A stretch of DNA of 64,000 nucleotides, taken from Seriola aureovittata (Eukaryota > Chordata > Actinopteri > Carangiformes > Carangidae). The position numbers and the translations under genes are program-made. Positions 23,002 through 38,000 of the stretch are shown here, piece by piece; position 1 is the stretch's first letter; every line of letters starts with the position of its first letter. Where the stretch lies: contig NC_079376.1 of the NCBI RefSeq assembly GCF_021018895.1, positions 23,832,001 through 23,896,000 on the forward strand. The letters are read 5' to 3'. The notes beneath the pieces were generated by a model. That model was not told the origin of the DNA. It worked only from the letters and a program-made list of their open reading frames with translations, and made no database searches.

Positions 23002-26000
23002 TCAGACCACGTTGGCCTCCAGCCAGCCCGCGATCTCGCCCCCGTTCCTCCTGATCCACGCGATGTTGTTCCTCACCGTCTCCAGGGCCTGTTGCCGGGG
23101 CATCTGCCCAGCTCCAGCATCTGGAGTCAGGCCGAAGAAATGCTCCATCTACAAGACCAGCAGAGAGACACGTGTCACCAGAGACCTGGACCCAAACCGA
23201 CAACCTCTACTGACAAAGTCAGATATTATATCTTGCTCACAGCCGTCGTTCAGTGATACCCTTTCGTTGATTCGCTTTTTGGTCTGATTTTTTATCGATT
23301 TCGGGGCGGGGCCCTTGCATAATTTGTGGAGTCCTACACAACTTGCGTAGTGAGGCTCTGAAAAACATGCTGGTGTTGCGTGGAAGTCCGTTCCCCTTAA
23401 GATAGTGTTTCCCTCCCTTTACAAGACTGTTTCCTGTAGCAGCTTCTTTATATCTTCTCTATATAAAAGTGTTTAAGTGCCAAAAATAGACTCAACTATG
23501 AACTCATTTCCTGGTTATAAAACTGGACCAGAGATTCACTTTCCTTCTAAAACACACATCTGTATCATTATAATATGAATATAGGATTTCATATTAAGTG
23601 TGCAGGTTCCTGACACACACACACACACACACACAAGCACGCACGCACACACACACACAGCAAAGGAAACAGCTGACCTTCCACAGCTGGAGCTCTGTGT
23701 TGTAGGTGGTGGTGATTCGACTGAGCAGACGACCGAGGTTCCTGTCGTTGATGGTGTACCTGTGAACAGAGGACGTTCAAACATGTTTGACCGTAGGTCG
23801 ACAACTACAACACGATGCAGTTTTGATGTAAAACGAGGTGACATGGTTTTGGGTTCTAACCTCATCTGACTGAACTTCACAGTTCTGCTTTTAGTCTTAT
23901 CTTATCTTCTTTATTCAGACGCATGTTTAGTCACTTTAACAGATTTCATCCTCATCAGCTGATACAGTCACATGGCGCTGTAGTCTTCCTCTAAAATACA
24001 CCCTGGAATCATTTTATGACAACAAGAGGTCAGGTTTGTGACTGTGTGAGTCACAGCTAAAGCCAGAGCTGACGTAATCATGTTGTGATATTAAGTCCGT
24101 AGAACAGTTTTTGGATATTTTTAAGCTTACGGTTATATTTGCTATTTGCATCAGCTCATGGAGCTGTGAGGCCGTTTCCAGTCCACACCAGCAGAAAGGG
24201 TTTAGAAACGAGCTGGTAACACGTGGCCTGTGAAACGCCTCTGACTGTGTGACTGTGTCAGCATCAAACATCACATGGATCTATCTATCTTCAAACATTA
24301 CCCTGTTGTAGATCCTGTGCTTGCTTACACTTTTATATCCTCTGGGCTTTTATTTTTGGACTTTTTTTTTTTACGCTTCACTTCCTTTTCCTGTCTGTCC
24401 ACCAATCGACTGTCTCTGCCAAATGAGAAAAACGAATAGTGCATGTGATCTTGTTTTTGGTTTAGAATTTCAAAAAAACAAAAAAACATATGAATTAGTT
24501 TTTGGTTTCAAACAAAAATAGTGATGAAAGGAAAATTAAAAAATGATCAATGACCATTAAAGGTTCTGGATTCCTATTCCTATTTTACCGTCTGAATGTT
24601 CTCAGGGTCTCTCCTCTTGTTTCCAAGCAGTTTTATGGATGTTGGATGTTATCATTTCCTTGGGAAGTGTAAGTCAAACTGAATAATATCTGTGTCACCC
24701 CCCCCCCCCTTCTCCTCTCCCCCCCGGGGAGGCCTTTGGCTCTCTCTCCTGGTCTTGTCCTGCCAAACGTCTCTGTCCATTACTGACCACATCTCGTTTC
24801 TCCCTGATGATTAAAATGCTGTCCAGAACTATGACTTCAATGACCAGAGAACATAGTGAATGTTTTATTCTCCACCTCCCTCTATAACGTTAATCCATGT
24901 GTACGGGTCTGAGGTGGGGGGACCTGTGGGTGCACTGGGTTTTCACAGGACAGTTGGATTCGTGTTTCTCTATAGAAGAGCTTCAGTTGATAAACGTCTC
25001 AGCCTGTCTGTCTCTGTCAGCTGTGGGCGGAGTCTTGGTGGACTGACTGACCTGTTGACCAGATAGTCCCAGTTCAGTGTGGTCCAGTCCCAGGCCATGC
25101 TCTGTCCCAGAGGGTTTAAGGACACGTAGCGCACCACGGTGAACAGGTCCTGACTCCTCACCACGTTCTCATTCTTGGTGGCCTCCAGGAGCCTGTGGGG
25201 CAGAACACAGGTTTTTCTCTCCACATAATGAAGCTGCACCGGGTCAGACTCTACCTCACAGTGTCAATGCCTCCAGCCGAGTGCAGCGAAGTTGACCTTT
25301 GACCTTTTGGATTTAAAATGCCATCACTTCATTTTATCCTTATAGACATTTGAGTTAAATTGTGTGACAATTAGGGTATGAATTTGTGACCAAAATCGTG
25401 GTTTGTGAGGTCACACTGACCTTGACCTTGTGACCTCAGAGAAAAAAAAATATGTGTATAAAAAGAATAAAAAACTGTAACAAAAATATAATATATTAAT
25501 ATTATTTTACACTTTCACTGAATGAATTTTTCTGTCCTGATCATAACTACCAAAAATTCAATCTCTTTGAAGATTCTGATCCTTTAAATCCAGTTTGTTA
25601 ACATAACAACATAATACCTCTGTTGTTTTTTTCCCCTAAAGACGCACAAGGGTTAAAACACAGACCTCTGTCCACAGTGAGACATCAGGGGAAAAAACAG
25701 CCACATATCATCTGTGTTGTGCAAACCATAAACCTGCATCACTGCCAGCATCCAGTGAGCAGTGGGACAAAGTGTGTGTCTGCATTTAACGTGAGCGAGC
25801 TGAAGATTTACACACGATTCAAACCATTTGAAGAAGATTTTGTAACAACAAAGCTTTCTGTTACGGTTAAACCAAGCGCAGCTTTACAAAAAAATAAATC
25901 TCTGGCATCTGCAGGTAAAAACAGGATGTCCATGTGTCCATCCACTATTGGCTCGTCTCTGGTGCCAGGTGATGTCACCGTTAGGTATACCCACTGTAGT

Positions 26001-29000
26001 ACCGCACACGTGATCTCAGCAGGGCTAGAACGCAGTGGAAGGTTATCGGATCGGACGCTGTGTAAAGTTGAGATGTTCTGCTTACTTGTAGAGAAGGCGG
26101 ACGTCCTCCACAGAAGCCAGTCCGTACAGCAGCTTGTCCTTCTCCTGAGCCAGAGGCGAGTTTTTGTACTTCTCGAACATGGTGTTCCACTTCGCCTCAT
26201 TGCCGGAGTTCTTCATGCCGTACCGGTAGACCAGCAGCCTGAGGTTCACCGCCACGCTGCTGCAGGTCAGAGGGGTCAGGAGACTTTGAGGTCATGTCAC
26301 CAGAGAGGACACACTTCATGTGACACAACACACAGTTGTTTTTTAAAGCATCACCAGTAAATATCAGGTCAGGATGAATCAAAGAGCAATAGTTCTTGAT
26401 GTCATGTGGTTCATTCTGCTGGTTATGCACACAAATGATTAAAATACAACATATTCCAGTTGCAGGTCTGTTACTGTAGAAAACTTTATTGTCTGTGTGT
26501 GAGGAATAAAACAGCAGAGTGGCGTTACCTGAGACCTCCATCGATCCATTGGTCAAAGATACGAGAGGCTTCTTTCAGAGCCTCTTCATCCCCCATCTGA
26601 CAGGCCAGACTGAGCACGGTCTCCCTCAGTAACCTGCCACACACATCCAAACCACCATCTTACATCAGCTGATAAAGTAGTGCACGGGTTAGACACATGT
26701 TCATTAACAGCAGCTCACTGATCAGACCAGGGGGAGACCTGAGAGTGGCTGGTGTAGTTGTGTGATGGTTCCTGGTGTACCTCTCTGTCTGTGTGCCAGT
26801 ATCATTCCATCCAAGCTGTGTAGAGATTTGTTTCACATGATCACGGAAGAGTTTCTAGAGGAAAGAAAGAAGAATATGGTTCTTAATCAGCACAGGGAAA
26901 CTACACAAAAACTCACTGATGAACTGTTTCGAGGAGTACAAGTGATTACTGGACCATATATATATGTATGTATGTGTTTCCATATATATGTATATATTTG
27001 TGTTTTGTCTGTTTGCATGTGTTTTCTTGAGTTGCAGTGTGTTGAGCGTTATCGGAAAATTAGGTGAAGAAACCGGTATCTTCACTTAGTTGTGCTGTGA
27101 TTATTAAAATTCATATCGTAACTTATTATTTGTTTGTATCCAATACAGGTGTTTCCTGCTTTGAATTCTTAGTGCAATTAATATTTGCACACCATCCACA
27201 GCTGTGGTGTAATGATAGATATATATTGATTTAAACTAAAATGTTTCATAGAATGCAAAAAAAAAAAAAATAATGTGTTGATTTTGCTGAGATGGTTGGT
27301 TGAAACTTTAGATCACAAATAAATGTAATGGTGATATGATGAGACATCTTTTACACCTGGACGGATCGGCAGCCTGCTCACCTGGAACTTCTTGTAGATT
27401 GTAGCGTTGCCTGACAGCATGTCCCGGACATAGGCGATAGAGGAGGCCAGGCGGTCCCAGACAATGTAATCAGTCTCATTCTTCAGGTACATGGTGAGAT
27501 TGAAGGCATTACCATAATCTATGATGTCTGCCCTGAACAGAGAGAGGAAGCAGGGTTTACAGTCTCTGTAAATGACCAGAGACGTGAAGGTTCAGACGGT
27601 GTTTCATATGAGCGAACTCTCACCTTGCAAGTGCAAAAACATCATCAATGTAGCTCGTACGATCAGCAGCGTCAAACTCCTGTTTCAGACAGAAAAGTGA
27701 GTCAAACAGAAGATGAAGTTAGCATCCAAGGTAAATGTAAATTTAAATAATAATCATTTTTTAAATAATATGCCTGTGTCTGTTAGTTTTAAACCTACAA
27801 TTGATTTAATATAGGTTCAAAAGAATGAATATAAAGGTATTAAGGGTCACTGTTTTTCATAGGTTCTGGAGAATAAAGTTTAAATATCTCTAAGTTATAA
27901 AGTTATGAGGAAAAAGTTTAATATAACAAGATAATGTTATAAAATAAAGTCAGCCAAAATTCTATGTTATGTTTAGTTTTAGTTTTTTCTCATATAGATT
28001 TTTATTACAAAATGACTTTAGTCTCTAAACATTACAACTTTTTCCTTTAAATATTTGAACTTTATTCTGAAAATCCCTGTGTGTAACATTGTAAAAACAA
28101 CACGACAGCAGACAACGCTCACGTCTCTGAGGACAGCTTTACCGTGTGGTTGTTCTGAAGCTGCTGACTGATGGCGGTCCACATGAGGTTGTCGTGGTTG
28201 ACTCTGTAGAATCCAATGTGATCATTGTTGACTTTCAGCAGACCGTCCACAGAGGGAGAGTAGTCACTGATGACGTGCTCTGATAATCAACAGTCAATAG
28301 TTAGTGTGTGGAAATGGATATTTGAACTGGATCAAGTGTATTATTCTTTCTCCCCTGTTTAACTATTAGGTGTCATTATGAGGAGAACTTCACTGACTGG
28401 TTTAAAGGCTGATTATTGATCACATTACCTGTGCTGCTCTTGTTAAACATGGAAAACATATTCTTGTCACTTTTCACAGAGTGCCATTTCACTGGGATCA
28501 TCCATTTGTACCTGTAACAGAAGCACATTCACTTTAAACATTTAAACCGTACATTTTCATTTAATTGTTCGAAGCTGCAGTTATCATCTTTCATGACTCT
28601 GCTTTGGAAAAAGTTCCGGCACTTTAGCTGCTAGATGCTATGCTATGTTCAACAGCTGGTCTCTAAAGCTGGATTTCTACTTCTGTGTCACACCCCCTCT
28701 TTGTGTGTTGTAATCTGAGTTTCTCTGTTCTTTGTTTTGGTAGCCGCTCTGGTATCGTGTGCATGTTAGTGAACCGTTGGTCCTCCCCACAGACACAGGC
28801 TCTGCCCACAGGTGAGATGGCTCAGTGCAGTATGCAGCGTTCAGGTGAGTGCAACCTTTCATAATTTCCCTCACTGAAGAAGAAACCACATTTTCATCTA
28901 AAGAGGCCTCAGACAAAGAAAGAGAGGAGACCAGAGCACAGGTGGACTGGACTGAGGGCTTTTTAAAGTCTTTACCGGCTCCATCAGTGTCATTTGTGTG

Positions 29001-32000
29001 GCCTAGTGGATCAGTCCAAGGCTGAATTTCTTTCCCAGTCTGACCATGGAGCAAATACTGGTCTGGTTTTACTGAGAGGGTCCAGCTGGACACAGAACAG
29101 TTATTTCTTCTCAACCATGTGTCAGTAACGTAATGGTTCATAATGTTACATATCTGTTCATTAGTGACGGCTACTTGTTGTGGTGTGAGATGCTGGTGGT
29201 CTAGTGCGACACCTAGTGGCAGTGATGATCATTTACAGGCGCACCAGATCTATGGCAACTACATGCGTAGGCTTTGAGGTTACGTTGTAGCCGGTGGAGC
29301 TTGTTGAGAGTGAAGACACGAGAAGTTAAAGAAAGACTCAGTAGTTTTCTTCTTGTCAGTAACAAATAACTGACTTCTGCTCACTGCTATGTATGAAAGA
29401 ATGAACATGAACACAGCAACTTCATGCAGCTAGCCAGTATTTATCAGCCTTTAGTCTTTTTGCAGTGTTTGATGGGTAATATTACCAAAATAGAACAAAT
29501 ACCATCGTCATCCACTTCTACACAGCTCTGAGAATTTGTTATTTCTATCCTCTTACCCAAGAGGTGAGGGGGGCAGGTTGGCATCAGCTTGAGGATCCAG
29601 GAGGAAACGCTTCTGTCTCAGTTTGGCATTTGTCTCTGAGACAGACAGGTCCAGCACAGGATAACCCATCTGATTGGTCCATGTGTCCATCACCTCTGCA
29701 ACAGGCAAGCCACTCACCTGAGCACAGAGAGGTGAAAGTGTGAAAGTTACAGACAAATGTTTTTTTCTGTCTGAGTGTGAGATTCAGATTGATCACAGAG
29801 CTGGAGTCAGGAAGTGGTTAGCCTAGCATAGCATAAGGACTAGAAAGAGGGGGAAGGAGCTAGTCTGGCTCTGTCCATCACATCTGAGGCTCACTGATTA
29901 ACATTTTTTATTCCATACACAAACAGAGAAGGGGTTGTGTACTGGAACTGATGAGCCAATAACTACCCACGCTATACAGTAGGGGGAGACACTGTACAGA
30001 AGCACTAAGTGGATGGATACACTTCTGTTTATCAGGAAGTAGTTTGAGATGATGACTCCTTTTATAACCACTAATTGTTATCTCTGAGTAAAGATTGTGA
30101 ATCACTGAGCTTTTCCAGGTGATGGTACGTGTATTTTTGAACTTTGGACATCTTGAGGCAAACTGTTTTTATGCTAAACTAGGCTAATCACATCCTGACT
30201 CCAGTTCTGTACTTAACACTCAGACATGACACATGACATCCATCTTCTGAGCTCACATTCATAACATCAATCTGGCCTTGCACAGAAACTGAGGATAAAA
30301 CTGATAAAGCTCAAACTCACACTAGCAAGTGATGCCCAGAAGTTGGCTGTTTTGGCGTTCTTGAAGTAGTAGTCTTTCAAATATTTCTGGTGAAAGATGA
30401 AAAAGAATTAAAAACCAACAGAATCAGCCTGTAATGAACATTAATCGTTGGCAATGATCTGTCCTGAAGCTGCAGCAATGTTCGCCTTACCCGACAGCCG
30501 TCTCTGAACATGTCTTTACCCATCCAGTCCTCCAGCATCCGAAGAATGGACGCTCCCTGCAAAGAGTTGGATAATTTCCCTGATACTGTTTGTCTGTGTT
30601 TTTGTCGGTAATGAAACTGATTCGTCATGGTTTCCACAGGAATCAAGGTTTTCTGAACATTACACTGAGGTTTTCCGGCGGTCGTACCTTGCTGTATGAG
30701 ATGCCATCAAACACAGAGGTGATCTCTGCTGGGGTGGACACGTTCACAATGATTGGGTGAGAGGAGAGGAGGGCGTCATCCACCATCACAGGAAGCACGT
30801 CGCTGATGATCATGATGTCTCGCTGTGGACAACAGTTAAAGAGCAATCATCAACATGACTGGTCTATTGTCAGTGTGACTGATGGTTAAACAAAGACTCA
30901 CCATGCCCCACGTGGGTTCAGCTCTCTCCACACCAACGTACTCAAAGAAACTGGCAAAGCCCTCATTCAGCCAGAGGTCATCCCACCAGTCCATCGTCAC
31001 TATGTTCCCAAACCACTGGAAAAAGACAATGGACATGAGCTTTAAGGGTCCAAACAAAGGAAGGTGTGTATGGAATTGAATCTATATCCTGGCAGGTTTC
31101 AATCTGGATCAGTGTCTACCATTGAAAACAGTGAGGTGCAGACCACTGTGAGCTGTGTAAATCTCTCATATTCAATTTTGTTGAGAAAAGTTGTTGATGG
31201 ACTATAAACACACCAAGCACTTTATTAGGAACACCTGTAAACCTGCTTATTCAGGCATTTAATCATCAGACAATCATGTGTCAGCAGTGCATAAACTCCT
31301 GCAGATCCAGGTGAGGAGCTTCAGTTAATGAGGAAACATGGAAACATGTGACCTCAGTGACTTTGAGCTTCATGATTGTTGGTCTGAGTGTTTCTCAAAC
31401 TGCTGTTCTCCTGGATTTCACTCAGTTTTTACTCAGAATGGAGCAACAACAAAAGCATCCAGTGAGCAGCAGCTCTGTGTTGATGAGAAAGGTCAGAGGT
31501 CAGAGGTCAAAGGAGAATGGTTAGACTGGTTGGAGCTGACAGAAAGACTATAGTCACTCAGATAACCATTCTTTACAGCTGTGCTGAGTAGAAAAGCTTC
31601 AGCGTGAACAACACATCCAACCTTGAGGTGGATGGACTACATTATAACCAGTTACCAGTTCAGGATGGATGGAGCTCACTGAGACCAGTTGAGTGAAGGA
31701 GCAGTAGAAACTCAGTGTGTTCCAAACATGAAACAGACTGTTATCAGTTTGATGTAGCCACGTGATGGAAAAAAAACAAATCCATCAAATCAGCTCACTG
31801 TTCTTTTAACAATGCTTTTATCTTTATCTCACACAGAGAGTTCAGAGTTCCCAACTGTAAATGTTTAAAATCCCTAATGTGTTATTGTTCAAGCTTTTTA
31901 TGATGCATGATGGGAACAAATCTTTCCAGCATTTCAGCTGTTTCACGGTGATGACAGATAAGATGTCATGAGGCAGTCAATAAAGTTTTATGAACTATTC

Positions 32001-35000
32001 AAAGATACAGCAGTGAGGGATCAGTGGTGGTTCATTTTGAGTTCAACACTGTATAAACACAGCACCAGGTTTACCAGTGTATGTTATTGAAGCTTGTTTG
32101 GATAGATGGACTAAATTCCTAATTCTTACAAGTCCCACAAATATTTAAATAAACGTCATACAACAAAGTTTGTGATTATTTGTATAAATATTATGAATTA
32201 TAAAATATCAATAATGTTTTTATTGAAAAGATCTTTAAAAACATAACAAACATTTAAAATTCCTGCTTGAATTAAAGCCTCTGTGATAAACCAGAGTGGA
32301 GACTGTGGAGCTTCCTACATGTTTCCTCTGCTCTCAGTTCAGTCCTGAATGTTTGAACGTTATTTGAAATAAAAAGTGCTGTGGGAATGTATCATTTGGC
32401 CTCTATATTTTTAAGTTGTCAGATGTGGGCAGCCAACATTTTTGAGATTTTCAAGTGGGCCATGAGTTGGAAAAGGTCGGCAACCACTGTAGTAAATGCT
32501 TGGACATGAAATATAGTGAAAAAGAAGTATAAAGCAGGATACAATAGAAATACTCAAGTTTAAGTACTTAAAAAAAGTACACCATTTGTGTAATCTTTTA
32601 GACATATGCAGAATAGCAAAGTGAAAAACATGTCCAGTGTGTAAAGTCTTGGATTCCACTTCTAGATTCCGACACGTGCAACATGTGGTTCCATTACACA
32701 AATAAAACAAAGTTAGTAATAAGTAACTAGACAGTGGTACCTGGTGAACCAGCTCGTGGGCAATAACACTGGCCACTCGCTGCTTGTTGTAGGAGGAAGA
32801 CTGGCTCTCATCATACAGCAGGTTGGTCTCTCTGTAGGTGATCAGGCCCCAGTTCTCCATGGCACCGGTCCCAAAGTCAGGGATGGCTATCTTATCTGGA
32901 TTGAGACAACACAGAGATCCCGCAGAAGTAAGACCTTATCATGTTTTTTATGGCGTCACTGCATTATGTTACTGTGAGATATTATCTTGACATATACCAG
33001 CAATATAGCTGAAGATTAAGATCAACTGAGTAGATTACCATGAACTTTACTGATCAACAGTACCCATGAGTGTTTATATGTACTGAAGTTTTCATGCACA
33101 GAGGAACTGATAAACAGCTTGTTTTCAGTGGAACTAGCTTTAAGATGCTTTTGCTTTCATTAGGACAATTACTACAGGACATTTCCATGTAGTCCTTATC
33201 TTGGGAGGTCAATACTGCGAAACTTCAGTACTGTGAAAAATTATAAAGACCCACTGGGTCTGGCTTCACACTGACATTAAACTGCACATGGATGTCCTCA
33301 CTCCAACTGGTTTCATAAATTATTCTCTGGGCTGTGAACGAATGATTCATGCGTTTACAGTAACTGAGGCTTTATGAGAATGAAATGGTTGTATTCTTTC
33401 ACCTTTATTGCTTGCCTTATCACCATAATCACTTGCTCAGCATCATGATCCCATCACTGTCCACAAACAACCATACAGTACATCTCTGTATGCTGATGAC
33501 TGTTTGATATATGTTGGAAGGCTTTGGACTGTCTGATTTAAATCTCTGGAATAAGTGAGGGTTATTACCTCTACATGAGGTTGTAAATAACTTGTAAACG
33601 TGCCTGATATTCCAACAAATATACAAACAAATATATGTTACTTATTTTACATTGATGGGTGTAAATAAACAATTCTGTTCAGTCCCATAATTCTAAAATC
33701 AGTGCTGTACCCAGGTGCATTATTCTGTTTTTGAGTATTTTATCAGCACAGATGGGCTATGATGCACTGTCTGACATCCACATTTATTTGGAATAGTCAA
33801 CACTCTAGAATAAAACTGAAGCCACTAAGGGGCGCTAGCAGGAACTGTTAGACTTGTCATTCTTATTAGGAACACACTGTGACCCCAGAAACAAAGCATG
33901 TATCTCACTATGATCACTGTGTAGTGATAAGAGGTTTCCATTAACATGAAGCAGTTTATCTAAACTTACCCAGTTTTTGGATGGAGTACGTCATGTTGAA
34001 GTATTCCTCAAAGTAATCAAAGATGACCTTGGTGGTGTCGGCTGCATACTTTGCTGTTTTCAGCTGACTGGGCTGAGCATAAATCCTCAGCTGTGACAGC
34101 AGAGGAAGACAAAACACACAGGTGTGAGTGTGTGTATCAGGATGTGCCTGACAGTTTACATCTATCAGTTTCATTTGAACAGTGCTTTATTGTAGCACAT
34201 GATGGTGAACTTACAGGAATTCCTCGAGCAGATTTTCTTTCCACGTGTTTAAACTGGTGCACTGCGAAACACACCAGATAGGTGCTCATTGGGATGGACT
34301 TCTCGAAGGATGTCTTCAGTTTGTTGTCAGCCAGATTTTGAGGGGTGCCCTGTAGAGGCGGAGCAAAAGGCTAATGGGTTACTGTGGGTGTCACTCAGCC
34401 TGTAGAGGGTGGAACCCCCGAGCCCCAAAACAGAGGCACAAGATTGATCTTTCTGCTGTTTGGTATTCACAGTGTTCACTCCGAGCCTGGCTTCCTCTGT
34501 CTTTGGTTTTTGTTCAGCTCAACCATGGAAATACTCACTCCACCTCCAGCAGCCAACAGGAGGCCAACAGGATTATGAACAGTTTTACTAGCAAGTATCT
34601 CAGTACATCAAGGAACTCAAAGCAGTCATTATTAGTAGTTATTCGTGGATTGTGACTTTTGACGATTTTTCACATGGCTCTTCTCCCCAGTCAAAATGAC
34701 TTGAATTAACTCAATAAAAAAAAGTAAAATAACTGAGGCAAAATTAAAAAAACAAAACAAGGCTGCTGTGATAGACTATTTCCATGACAGACAGGTTTCA
34801 GTAACTGTAACTCTATTCTGATTCCCAACCCTCCACCAGGGGGAAGGTTTTGCAAGTGGGCCAACTTAGATTTGCACAACAAAAATATAATTAAAAAAAA
34901 TACATGAATTAAAAATATGAATAATGTTTTTAAATACTAAAGATTAAAGATGTTTTCATTGTTTTTTTCCTCTTGTATTAAGGTCTATCACTGTGATTAG

Positions 35001-38000
35001 CCAATGATAGGAACTTTTATGTTGTCGGACCACATGGTATACTTGTTTGCTATCTCAGTCTGAATTTGTTCTAAAACATTTCATCCATGACAAGGGAGGG
35101 AGGAGGATATTTATTTTGGAGGATCAAAATAGATAGTTGGTTAGCAACATCAAGAGTTAAAAAGCAAGAGTCAAGAGATAGATGGTGAATCGAAAAGTGA
35201 TCTGTCCTGTCAAACAAAAAAGAAAAATTGAGCCTTCTACATGTTTCTCCTGCTTTCAGCTCAGATCTGAAGGTCATCATTAATGTTCGTATTGTTACGG
35301 GGTCAGATGTAAGATGCCAAAATGTTAGAGATTTTCAAGTGGGCCATGAGCTGGAAAAGGTTGAGAACCACTGATCTCAACTGATCAGAGTTAAAAGTAG
35401 AAACCTGTAAAATCATCTAAAACATACACACGATCACCTCATCACAGATAGCAAAATGAAACTTCTGGCCCAACATATGCCTGGGTCATTAACCCGAGTC
35501 TGGCCCATACACTTCCACATCTGGGCAGAGTCTGGTTGTTATCCTGTGGTAATGACTGACAGCTGGAAGATTTTCTGTGTGCATGCCAGAAGTGGTCCAG
35601 ATGTAAAAGTAGCATCTGACAATATGGGCCAGATTTGGGCCATGGAACTGGCATGACACTGGGCCAGAAGAAAAACAAACATGCGGCCCAAGTATGGACC
35701 AGATTTATTTTGCTCTCTTGGATACATGATACGATGCTGAAAGTCTATCCCATTCATGTTACATGTAGAAGACCCAAACAGCAGCATTGTTCTTGTGTTG
35801 TCTGTTTCAGTACAGTGTTATAAATGTAATAGACTTAGAGGCTAATTCAGATGTGTTATTGTGGTTGACTTTGACAGGACAGAAGGATTTTGTGAATGAG
35901 GAAAAATTCAGTGCTGTCCTGGGTGATGCTGCTGGACAGATGTTTATCACTGTTGACTTGAGTCTTACCTCGACTGGCATGTTGGACAGAGCCTCATAAT
36001 GAGCATCATGAACAATGGAGACCTTGAACGTGGCCTTCTTGTTGGGCTCATCGAAGCAGGGGAACGACTTGCGGGCATCTGTTGGCTCATGATCAGTTGC
36101 AGCAATTTTTCTGGAGGTCAGAAGCAAATTATTATTCCACCTGGAAGTGTTTGACACCAAGAGCTTTACATTAGACAGTGTGGACTGTTAAAATAAGGTG
36201 GGTGATGTGTGTGTTGAGTCATTTTTAACAATTTTGCTCTTGAAGATTTGAAAAGTGGTTTGAATTTATGTGGAAAACAGAAAATCTACTGTACGTCTCT
36301 GCTTCACATGGTCTGATGAAGACCACTGGGATTGATTTATTAAATTTCTGTTTTCAAGGTCAATTATGAATTAATCTTCATTACTTTCTCATTTCTTGTT
36401 CTGAAAATGTTGGTTTTGTGGGACATAGAGAATAAAAACACACTTAACAGCTATTAGAAAGATTTATTGATATGTTGAATGAGAGTTGATGTTTCTGTTT
36501 CTGTTCTTGTTAATGCTGTTTCACAAAAATAAACACTGACAAGTTTAAAGAAAAAAACATTAGACAGCTTACCCCCAGGCTAACTCAACCATGGTAACAA
36601 TCAATGACACCTGTGCTGACCACTAGCACGAACAAAACCTTGGAAGGAATGGCTCATAATTTGTGGTTTGCTAACATTGTTATGGAGAGAGCAGAGAAGA
36701 GAAAGCATTTTTTTTTTATATCAGATTTTTCTTTTTATTGTTTCACTCTTCACTGAATTTCCAAAGGAAAACGTCCTTGTAACTGTCGAATTCTTCGAAT
36801 AGACAAACATTTTCTGCTGGGGTAAATGGAGCTCAGTGGTTGGATTCGGTTGGCCATTTAATTTACCCAGAATTCATTGTACCACAGTCCGGCTTAAGAT
36901 AGTCAAGAACTAAACTCAGCCTAGTCAGCTTAGTCGGACTTCAGATAGATGCCTATATTCACTTGTTGCACAAAGCAGTTCAGTGCTTGACTATCTTAAG
37001 CTGTACAATGAATTCTGGGTAAATTAAGACTTCTTTCAAAATGAAAAAAATGGCTGAACTGCATCAAACCGCTCACCTCTGTTTACCCCAGCAGAAAATG
37101 TTCGTCTTATGGAAGAATTCAAGTTACAAGGGCATTTAACTGGAAGAGTGAAACAGTAAAAAGAAAAATGGGTAAGGTTTCCAATGTTTGTGGCTTAAAA
37201 TGAGTCAGTGTTTATTTTGGGGAAACATTATACTGAGCTGTACTGTGAGCCAAACTAAGACTGGACCGACACTACAGACCAGTCTAAAATATCTTTGTGA
37301 ACCAGCCCCTGGTCTGGTCTGGTCTGGTCTGGTCTGGTCTGGTCTGGTCTAGACCCCCTACCAGAATGAGCAGCTTCAGCCTGATCTTGTCTTTGATGAC
37401 AGTATATGTGGGCTTGTTCTATCCTTCAGAGAGGGAACACTTGTGGGAATAAACCTTTAGACACCAACAGTTCTGAAACGTGCTGTTTGTGAGGCGCTGC
37501 CAGGCTGAACAAACACCATCATTAACTGAGATCAGTGCATAGTGAGTTATTAACAGTTCATTACATAAACATCTGACTCAGTGTTGTGCATGATATTACT
37601 GCTCTGTTACTTTGTTTTCTGACAGCCTGATGACTGTGTCTCCGTCTGCAGCTGCTGTAGGATTGTAGCTGCAGTCGGACTATTAACAAACAGACTATAG
37701 GAAATACACATCACACTGATCCACTTCACAATCACTCACTGGTTCCAGCCCCCACTGTCCTCGACTGTCCAGACCCTCACCACTCAACATACAGTGATTT
37801 CTTATAATATATAATATGCTTATTTACATTTAATCCAAACCTCCATCTTTACCAAACCTTTACGTCTCATTTCAAAGGCTCGACAAACGTGTCCTCCTTT
37901 TCCCGAGCAATGAAGGCTCCAACAGGTTGATCCTTCATAGCCCAACCTTTCCCAAGATTCTTTGCCCGCCACTAATGAATATAGTATGGCACCAAACAAC

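Noticed and set aside
25623..26360. 245-codon plus-strand open frame
   Set aside because: Antisense to enpep exon 17; the minus-strand reading matches aminopeptidase A precisely and the plus-strand frame resembles nothing.
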